NCBI RefSeq assembly: GCF_019100565.1
Contig: NZ_JAHRID010000009.1
Span: 1 to 64,000, forward strand
Reading direction: 5' to 3'
Origin: Arsukibacterium indicum
GTDB taxonomy: Bacteria; Pseudomonadota; Gammaproteobacteria; Enterobacterales; Alteromonadaceae
DNA length: 64,000 bases
Below the pieces are notes generated by a model. It searched no databases and had not been told where the DNA came from. It saw nothing but the letters and a program-made list of their open reading frames with translations. The position numbers and the translations under genes are program-made. Below, piece after piece: positions 57,964-64,000 of this stretch. Within the stretch, counting starts at the first letter, position 1; the number at the start of each line of letters is the position of its first letter.

Positions 57964-58276
57964 AGTAATCCCCATTTAATAGAGCTTATTCGTGGTGATG
58001 GCTAGCTTTGGTGGTCTGAAGTGTACCATAGCGGGAATGCATACAACGAGCGCAACAGGTTAAAAGGCGGTTGTTGCGGGCTGTTTGGATGAGTATTACC
58101 AATTAAAATTAACCACTTATGCTGCAAACCCGGGGTAGTTGCTAAAACAGGTGACGGCTACAGCCACAATCTGTATACTTCGCCGGCTTTTTTATTAGTG
58201 ATTGCGGTGGTGGCAATATTCTGCTATCTATAGCCGCCACTTTTTTTTGCTTGGCAGAATTGTACAGGAGATGATC
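57964..58276 (+). promoter_or_regulatory. pepB/dksA divergent intergenic region with dksA promoter
   Basis: This 313-bp stretch separates divergent pepB and dksA and contains no supported gene. For dksA the best promoter is TGACGG (58152-58157), a 16-bp spacer and TATACT (58174-58179). The leader of about 90 bases is U-rich. No promoter for pepB was clear. Confidence 0.5.
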
Positions 58277-58726
58277 ATGCCAGAAGGCAAGAATGTTAAG
58301 ACATTAGGGTTACTGGCGCTGGCCGGCGTAACACCTTATCAGGAAGCGGTCGGGGAAGAGTATATGAACCCGAAGCAGCTCGAGCATTTTCGCAAAATTC
58401 TTGACGCCTGGCGCCAACAACTGCGCGAAGAAGTAGATCGTACCAAGACTCATATGGCCGACGAAGCTGCAAATTTCCCTGACCCGGTAGACCGTGCGGC
58501 GCAGGAAGAAGAGTTCAGTCTGGAATTGCGCGCCCGTGATCGTGAGCGTAAGCTATTGAAAAAAATTGAGAAAACGTTACAAAAGATTGAAAATGACGAT
58601 TTCGGATTTTGTGATACCTGTGGCATTGAGATTGGCATAAAGCGTCTGGAAGCAAGGCCTACCGCTGATCAGTGTATTGATTGCAAAACACTGGCTGAGA
58701 TCAAAGAAAAGCAGTTAGGCGGCTAG
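58277..58726 (+). CDS. dksA: RNA polymerase-binding transcription factor DksA
   Basis: DksA binds the secondary channel of RNA polymerase and potentiates ppGpp; relA of the same regulon lies in this window. The 149-residue protein has the coiled coil with the acidic tip ([11 protein letters not shown]) and the four-Cys zinc finger ([13 protein letters not shown]). ATG 58277 has AGGAG at six bases; earlier in-frame codons including ATG 58271 lie on or above that site. Confidence 0.97.
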   Translation: MPEGKNVKTLGLLALAGVTPYQEAVGEEYMNPKQLEHFRKILDAWRQQLREEVDRTKTHMADEAANFPDPVDRAAQEEEFSLELRARDRERKLLKKIEKTLQKIENDDFGFCDTCGIEIGIKRLEARPTADQCIDCKTLAEIKEKQLGG

Positions 58727-58737
58727 TTGCTGCCACC

Positions 58738-59676
58738 GTGACAACCGCAAATAATCTCGCTAATAGTCTCGACATGCCAACAGCTGCTGCTGTTGGCCGG
58801 TTTGCTCCCTCCCCTTCCGGACCTCTGCATTTTGGCTCTCTGCTGGCTGCGGTTGGCAGTTATCTGTATAGCAAACAGCGCGCCGGTAAATGGCTGCTGC
58901 GCATAGAAGATATCGATACCCCCAGAGTCCGTCCGGGTGCAGACAGCAGTATTAAGCAAACCCTGGAGCAGCATGGCCTGCTATGGGATGGTGAAATCCT
59001 GTATCAAAGCCAGCGTACTGAGCGCTACCAGCAAGTCTTTAACCAGCTGCGTCAACAAGATTTATTGTACGGCTGTCAGTGCAGCCGCAAGCAAATTACT
59101 GCCGCTGGAGGCCTTTATCCGGGTACCTGTTCAACATTGAATCTGGGCAGTAAAAACCGCAGTGTTACAACGTTAAGCTGGCGTTTGCGTGCGTCGGGAG
59201 TGTCCAGCAGGTTTGTGGACTGCTTACTTGGCCCCCAGCAGATAGCGCCGGAGCTGGCCGCTGAGGACTATATTCTGTTGCGCAGGGATGGGTTATTTTC
59301 ATATCAGCTGGCGGTAGTGGTCGACGATATGGACCAGGGCATTACCGAAGTGATCAGGGGTGCCGATTTGCTTAGCATGACATCCCGCCAGCAACATTTA
59401 TTTCAGTTGCTGGGTGCAAAACCTCCTGTTTATGGCCATTTACCATTAGCGGTAACTGCGCCAGGCCATAAACTGAGCAAGCAAAACCATGCCACCGCAC
59501 TTGCTAACTGGCCAGCCAGCTACACCATGGCCAAAGCACTGACAATCCTTGGACTGCAACTACCCATTGAGTTACAACAGGCTCCGGCCTCTGAACAGCT
59601 CACTTATGCTCTGGCCAACTGGCAGCCCGCTGCCATTCCGGCTGCACAGGAAGTATTAACCAGCGAATTTGGCTGA
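58738..59676 (+). CDS. gluQ: glutamyl-Q tRNA(Asp) synthetase GluQRS
   Basis: GluQRS attaches glutamate to the queuosine of tRNA(Asp) without loading the acceptor end. The 312-residue protein resembles a truncated GluRS: FAPSPSGPLHFGSLLAA (HIGH-type), zinc Cys in YGCQCSRKQI and YPGTC, and HKLSKQNH (KMSKS-type), with no anticodon-binding domain. GTG 58738 or ATG 58774 may be the start. It follows dksA by 11 bp, the usual order. Confidence 0.95.
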   Translation: MTTANNLANSLDMPTAAAVGRFAPSPSGPLHFGSLLAAVGSYLYSKQRAGKWLLRIEDIDTPRVRPGADSSIKQTLEQHGLLWDGEILYQSQRTERYQQVFNQLRQQDLLYGCQCSRKQITAAGGLYPGTCSTLNLGSKNRSVTTLSWRLRASGVSSRFVDCLLGPQQIAPELAAEDYILLRRDGLFSYQLAVVVDDMDQGITEVIRGADLLSMTSRQQHLFQLLGAKPPVYGHLPLAVTAPGHKLSKQNHATALANWPASYTMAKALTILGLQLPIELQQAPASEQLTYALANWQPAAIPAAQEVLTSEFG

Positions 59677-59789
59677 TTTTAGCCAGATTAATTCTTTTTT
59701 GTTGCTTGCTGCGGTATTATTAGCCGTTTTTTTTATTCAGCAGCCAATGCCATCTGTCAGACTGGCGAGTGCTCAGGAGAGATATCATA

Positions 59790-61262
59790 ATTTCGCGTGT
59801 GTTAGATTTCTGTCGCAGAACCTTAAGCGGCAAGCCTCAGGGCGACAATAAAACTAAGCCGGTTGCGGCCAGATCGGCTGCGGCCGCTGCGCCTGCTACC
59901 AGGGCGACAGCAAGCTCAATATTACCACCAATGCAGATCATTACCCGCGATCAGCATAGTATTTCACGGCGCGATATTAGTCCAAGTGCCCTTAAAGTAT
60001 TGTATCGTCTGAAAGATGCGGGCTATGAAGCCTATCTGGTGGGTGGCTGTATTCGCGACTTATTACTCGGACTAAAACCAAAAGATTTTGATGTGGTGAC
60101 TAATGCTCATCCGGAGCAGGTCAAACAGGTTTTTCGCAACTGTCGCTTAATCGGCCGCCGCTTCCGGCTGGCTCATGTGGTGTTTGGCCGGGAAATTATT
60201 GAAGTTGCTACCTTTCGCGGTCATCACAGTGGCGCAGATGACGAAGAAAATACTGCCCCCAAACTTAAAACCGCAAGTTTGAGTGACCACGGTCAGATTT
60301 TACGTGACAACGTATACGGTACTATTGAAGAAGACGCCGAGCGTCGCGATTTTACGATCAACGCCCTGTACTATTCAGTGAAAGACTTCGCAATTTATGA
60401 TTTTGCCAACGGCATGCGCGACATTGCGGCCAGGCGCATTGAACTGATTGGCGATCCGGAAGTACGTTACCGGGAAGATCCGGTGCGGATGCTAAGAGCG
60501 ATTCGGTTTGCCACCAAACTGAATATGGAAATCGCAGCCGACGCGCTAACCCCAATCAGCCAGTTAGCCGTATTATTGAAAAATATTCCCGCCCCGCGTT
60601 TATTTGATGAACTGGTTAAAATGCTGATGGCGGGCAAAGCATTTGACAATTTTATGCTGCTACGTGATACCCGAATTTTAAAACAACTGATGCCACAGCT
60701 GGACAAAATACTGAAGCAGGAACCCGAGGGCAAAGCTTTCAGCCTGGTTACCCGGGCGCTGCAGGATACCGATCAGCGGGTTGCGGTCGATAAGCCGGTT
60801 ACCCCAGCTTTTATTTTCGCCGCAATGCTATGGTACCCGGTTGAGCTTCGCAGCCAGACACTGCTTGTTGAAAGCGGCCTGAACGAAATAGACGCCCTGA
60901 ATATCGCGATGACAGAGGTGCTGGACGATATTCAGCGCACTATTGCTATTCCCAAACGGTTCAGTTTAACCATGCGAGATATCTGGGCATTGCAATCGCG
61001 GCTGACTAAGCGCAGTGGCCGCAGGGCTTTTAAGATGCTGGAGCAAACTAAATTTCGGGGCGCCTTTGATTTTCTGCAACTGCGCGCTGAAGCTGAGGGT
61101 GGCAGCCTGACTGAACTGGCCAGCTGGTGGCAGCAATTCCAATTTGCTGACGACGCCGAAAAGCTGGAACTGATCAACAGCCTGGGCCGGGCCGGACAGG
61201 AGCGGCCAAAACGCCGGCGCAACAACTATAAACGTAAGCGTAGCAGCACGCCCGATGCCTGA
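59790..61262 (+). CDS. pcnB: poly(A) polymerase I, probable AUU start
   Basis: PcnB adds poly(A) tails that mark RNAs for decay. The 490-residue protein has the nucleotidyltransferase site VGGCIRDLLLGLKPKDFDVV, GRRFRLAHVVFG, ERRDFTINALYY, and a basic tail (KRRRNNYKRKRS). AGGAGA (59775-59780) lies nine bases before ATT 59790, and the product from there (ISRVLDFCRRT) aligns with the E. coli N-terminus, which is known to start at AUU. A GTG at 59769 is in frame but lies ahead of that ribosome-binding site and has no family support. It overlaps folK by eight bases. Confidence 0.93.
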   Translation: MSRVLDFCRRTLSGKPQGDNKTKPVAARSAAAAAPATRATASSILPPMQIITRDQHSISRRDISPSALKVLYRLKDAGYEAYLVGGCIRDLLLGLKPKDFDVVTNAHPEQVKQVFRNCRLIGRRFRLAHVVFGREIIEVATFRGHHSGADDEENTAPKLKTASLSDHGQILRDNVYGTIEEDAERRDFTINALYYSVKDFAIYDFANGMRDIAARRIELIGDPEVRYREDPVRMLRAIRFATKLNMEIAADALTPISQLAVLLKNIPAPRLFDELVKMLMAGKAFDNFMLLRDTRILKQLMPQLDKILKQEPEGKAFSLVTRALQDTDQRVAVDKPVTPAFIFAAMLWYPVELRSQTLLVESGLNEIDALNIAMTEVLDDIQRTIAIPKRFSLTMRDIWALQSRLTKRSGRRAFKMLEQTKFRGAFDFLQLRAEAEGGSLTELASWWQQFQFADDAEKLELINSLGRAGQERPKRRRNNYKRKRSSTPDA

Positions 61263-61755
61263 GCAGTCCGACAAACATCTGGTTTACCTTGGTCTGGGGG
61301 CAAACTTAGCCAATCCGGTTACCCAGCTGAAAAACGCGGTAACTGCAATACAGCAACTTGCCCACAGTCAGTTGTTGGCGGTTTCAAGCTTATATGGTTC
61401 AAAGCCGATGGGCCCGCAAGACCAGCCAGACTATATTAATGCCGTTGCTAAAATCAGCACAAGGCTTACGCCGCTCTCGTTGCTGGATGCACTACAGCAG
61501 ATTGAGCAACAACAAGGACGGCAACGTAAAGCTGAACGCTGGGGGCCACGCTCGCTGGATCTGGATATTCTGTTATATGGCAACCACACTATTAACACAG
61601 AGCGATTAACGGTGCCGCATTATGGTTTAGCTCAGCGTGAGTTTGTGCTGTATCCGCTGGCCGAAATTGCCCCTCAGCTGATACTACCCTGTGGCACACC
61701 GCTACAGGTATTGCTGCAACAGGTACCATTAAATGGGCTGCAGAAACTAAACTAA
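61255..61755 (+). CDS. folK: 6-hydroxymethyl-7,8-dihydropterin pyrophosphokinase FolK
   Basis: FolK transfers pyrophosphate from ATP to hydroxymethyldihydropterin in folate synthesis. The 166-residue protein has YLGLGANLANP at the start and the signature RWGPRSLDLDILLYG with metal-binding Asp residues, then PHYGLAQREFVLYPLAEI. It overlaps the pcnB stop, suggesting coupling. Confidence 0.97.
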   Translation: MPEQSDKHLVYLGLGANLANPVTQLKNAVTAIQQLAHSQLLAVSSLYGSKPMGPQDQPDYINAVAKISTRLTPLSLLDALQQIEQQQGRQRKAERWGPRSLDLDILLYGNHTINTERLTVPHYGLAQREFVLYPLAEIAPQLILPCGTPLQVLLQQVPLNGLQKLN

Positions 61756-61833
61756 ACTTGCAGCAGCTAACTTGCAGCTGCCGGAACTTTGTGCGATCTT
61801 GCGCACCCGTATTAATGGTCGGATGAGAACTTT

Positions 61834-62628
61834 ATGGCTAAGATCACCACAGCAGTATTGCAGAAGATGAAGCAACAGGCTGACAAAATCAGTATGTTGA
61901 CGGCTTACGACGCCAGTTTCGCTAAATTGTTCGCTGAGCAGGGTGTTGATGTGCTGTTAATTGGTGACTCACTGGGCATGGTGCTGCAGGGACACAGCGA
62001 CACGCTGCCGGTGACAGTTGCTGATATTGCCTACCATACCAAAAGCGTGCGGGCCGGCGCGCCTGATGCATTTGTTATTGCTGATTTGCCCTTTATGAGT
62101 TACGCCACCCCCGAGCAGGCAATGCAAAGTGTTACCCCGTTAATGCAGGCAGGCGCCAACATGGTAAAACTGGAAGGCGGTGACTTTTTACTACCTACCA
62201 TTAAAGCCCTGACTGAGCGTGGCGTGCCGGTGTGTGGCCACCTGGGTTTAACGCCGCAATCGGTTCATATTTTTGGTGGCTATAAAGTGCAGGGTAAAAC
62301 CGATGCTGCCGCAGATGCGATGGTCGCTCAGGCTAAAGCACTACAGGATGCCGGTGCTCAGCTGCTGGTGCTGGAATGTATTCCTACCCCATTAGCCAAA
62401 AGGATCACAGACGCCCTGCGCATTCCGGTTATCGGCATTGGTGCCGGTAATGTCACAGATGGTCAGGTACTGGTAATGCACGACTTACTGGGCATTAGCA
62501 GCGGCTATATTCCTAAGTTTTCCAAAAATTATCTGGCGCAAACCGGTGAGATCAGAAGTGCGATTGCCGCTTATGTCAGTGAAGTTAAAAGCCAGGTGTT
62601 TCCTGGCGCAGAGCACAGTTTTAATTAA
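61834..62628 (+). CDS. panB: 3-methyl-2-oxobutanoate hydroxymethyltransferase PanB
   Basis: PanB makes ketopantoate using 5,10-methylene-THF, tying it to upstream folK. The 264-residue TIM-barrel protein has [34 protein letters not shown], and the late signature [20 protein letters not shown]. Its stop directly abuts the panC start. Confidence 0.98.
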   Translation: MAKITTAVLQKMKQQADKISMLTAYDASFAKLFAEQGVDVLLIGDSLGMVLQGHSDTLPVTVADIAYHTKSVRAGAPDAFVIADLPFMSYATPEQAMQSVTPLMQAGANMVKLEGGDFLLPTIKALTERGVPVCGHLGLTPQSVHIFGGYKVQGKTDAAADAMVAQAKALQDAGAQLLVLECIPTPLAKRITDALRIPVIGIGAGNVTDGQVLVMHDLLGISSGYIPKFSKNYLAQTGEIRSAIAAYVSEVKSQVFPGAEHSFN

Positions 62629-63471
62629 ATGAATATCATTGCCAATATCGATGAGCTGAGGGCACAAATTAACAGCTGGCGCCGTGCAGGTCAGAAAATT
62701 GCTTTTGTGCCAACGATGGGAAACCTCCATCAGGGCCACCTGCAACTGGTTGATGTCGCAAAAAGCCGCGCCGATAAAGTGATTGTCAGCATTTTTGTTA
62801 ACCCCATGCAATTTGGCCAGAATGAAGATTTGGCTAATTACCCGCGTACGCTGGATGCCGATGTCGCGGGCTTAAGCCAACACGCTGCTGATGCCGTTTT
62901 TACCCCTACCCCACAATTAATGTACCCGCGAGGGCTTGAGGCCCAAACCTTTGTTGAAGTGCCGCAACTGGGTGACTTACACTGCGGTGCCAACCGGCCG
63001 GGCCATTTTCGTGGTGTGTCGACCATTGTATGTAAGCTGTTTAATCTGGTGCAACCTGATATTGCCTGCTTCGGTAAAAAAGACTTCCAGCAACTGGCAA
63101 TAATCCGCCAGATGGTGATTGACTTATCATTGCCCATTGAGATTATTGGTGTGGCAACAGAGCGCGCCAGCGATGGCCTGGCGTTAAGTTCACGTAATGG
63201 CTATTTAAGCGACGATGAACGAGCTAAAGCCCCGGCCTTATATCAGGTATTGCAGCAGTTAAAAGCCCAAATAGCTGGCGGCAACCATGATTACCGCATG
63301 CTGGAGCAACAGGCTAAAGCCCAGCTGGCTGCAGCAGGCTTTGCACCGGACTACATTAATATCAGCAACCAGCAAAGCTTAGTGCTGGCTACAACCGCAA
63401 CTGAGCCAAAAGTGATTCTGGCAGCAGCCAGACTTGGCACTACCCGGCTGATTGATAATCTGGAATTGTAA
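62629..63471 (+). CDS. panC: pantothenate synthetase PanC
   Basis: PanC condenses pantoate with beta-alanine using ATP. The 280-residue protein has [20 protein letters not shown] (HxGH), [35 protein letters not shown] and ALSSRNGYL. The start codon immediately follows the panB stop. panD is not nearby. Confidence 0.98.
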   Translation: MNIIANIDELRAQINSWRRAGQKIAFVPTMGNLHQGHLQLVDVAKSRADKVIVSIFVNPMQFGQNEDLANYPRTLDADVAGLSQHAADAVFTPTPQLMYPRGLEAQTFVEVPQLGDLHCGANRPGHFRGVSTIVCKLFNLVQPDIACFGKKDFQQLAIIRQMVIDLSLPIEIIGVATERASDGLALSSRNGYLSDDERAKAPALYQVLQQLKAQIAGGNHDYRMLEQQAKAQLAAAGFAPDYINISNQQSLVLATTATEPKVILAAARLGTTRLIDNLEL

Positions 63472-63475
63472 TCCT

Positions 63476-64000
63476 TTGCTTTATATTGGCTGCCCAATGT
63501 GGGCTAATCCACGCTGGAAAGGCAGCCTGTTCGCCGCTGATCTGCCTAACAACCGGTTTTTAGCTGGTTACAGCCAGTTTTTTAACAGTGTCGAAGGCAA
63601 TACCAGCTTTTATGCTGACCCAGCTGCCGATCAGCTTGCGCGCTGGTCAGAGCAATTGCCGGCAGATTTTCGGTTTGTGTTTAAAATACCACGTCGCTTC
63701 AGCCATGCGCTGAACGAGATTGATAGCAACGCGCTGTTGGCCTGGTGGCAACACTTTGCGCCAGTACACCCTTATATTGGCTTAATTCACTTGCAACTGC
63801 CGGCAACAGCGGGCCCGGCAATGCTGGGGCCTTTAAGTGCTGTGCTTGAACTTTTAAGCATTACGGTTCCCTTAGCGGTAGAAGTACGCCATCCGGCGTT
63901 TTTTGATAAAGCGGAACATGAACTGGCATTAAATAGGCTGTTGCAAGGTTTTAATGCAGAACGGGTGGTGCTCGATAGCCGGGCATTGTTTTCTGTTGCA
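63476..64000 (+). CDS. DUF72 (YecE-like) protein, partial
   Basis: The frame opens with TTG 63476 and reads LYIGCPMWANPRWKGSLF, then FFNSVEGNTSFYADP, FKIPRRFSHAL, and VPLAVEVRHPAFFDK before the window ends at 175 codons. This is the DUF72/YecE TIM-barrel family of unknown function, with characteristic EGNT and EVRHP motifs. The TTG start aligns with the YecE N-terminus and no ATG is available until the Met in PMW. It starts four bases after panC. Confidence 0.85.
   Translation, partial: MLYIGCPMWANPRWKGSLFAADLPNNRFLAGYSQFFNSVEGNTSFYADPAADQLARWSEQLPADFRFVFKIPRRFSHALNEIDSNALLAWWQHFAPVHPYIGLIHLQLPATAGPAMLGPLSAVLELLSITVPLAVEVRHPAFFDKAEHELALNRLLQGFNAERVVLDSRALFSVA

Overview
The window is about 64 kb of gammaproteobacterial chromosome. 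The gene orders (rpoE-rseABC-lepA-lepB-rnc-era-recO-pdxJ-acpS, barA/rlmD-relA-mazG, nqrABCDEF-apbE-nqrM, dksA-gluQ-pcnB-folK-panBC), a sodium-pumping NADH dehydrogenase, FabV and an integron point to the Alteromonadales, most likely the Rheinheimera/Arsukibacterium/Alishewanella group. The genus is an inference from gene order and protein resemblance. No tRNA, rRNA, CRISPR array or prophage was seen.

Region 1 (1-1938) is the integrase end of an integron. It holds the start of one cassette gene, a complete AT-rich cassette with its attC site, the attI region, a LexA-box promoter and an integron integrase gene. The integrase gene is split near its 3' end by a 264-bp inverted-repeat element that can be drawn as a Y-shaped fold. 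The lost part carries the catalytic tyrosine, so this integron is probably frozen. Next to it is a membrane-anchored XRE-type regulator (2090-2806).

Region 2 (2870-19086) is core genome: mazG, relA and rlmD (minus), barA (plus), then the long minus-strand block from the sigma-E cluster (rpoE, rseA, rseB, rseC) through lepA, lepB, rnc, era, recO, pdxJ and acpS. It links stringent response, envelope stress, translation, secretion, RNA processing and cofactor synthesis. A good sigma-E promoter precedes rpoE.

Region 3 (19301-27065) has nadB, ygfX-sdhE, ygfZ, a SlyD-type isomerase, an envelope M23 peptidase overlapping a bactofilin gene by 97 bp, dbpA and an exported metallo-beta-lactamase-fold hydrolase. 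Region 4 (27160-34362) is the complete Na+-NQR operon plus its two maturation genes apbE and nqrM. Region 5 (34694-47187) holds fabV, bolA-like, alkB-like, rlmG, yajG-like, cyclophilin, ampG, a mini-XRE gene divergent from a 57-residue membrane microprotein, erpA, a ClC channel, hemJ, pyrB and hemL.

Region 6 (47184-57963) has two CadC/ToxR-like membrane regulators with large periplasmic propeller-like domains flanking a small secreted protein, then mrcB, hrpB and pepB. Region 7 (58277-64000) is the dksA-gluQ-pcnB-folK-panB-panC cluster, with pcnB apparently using a rare AUU start, and a DUF72 (YecE-like) gene cut by the window edge.

Starts were moved inward from the longest possible frame for intI, pdxJ, era, rseA, nadB, nqrA, nqrB, nqrC, mrcB, hrpB, pepB, dksA and pcnB, each time by family N-terminus and ribosome-binding site.
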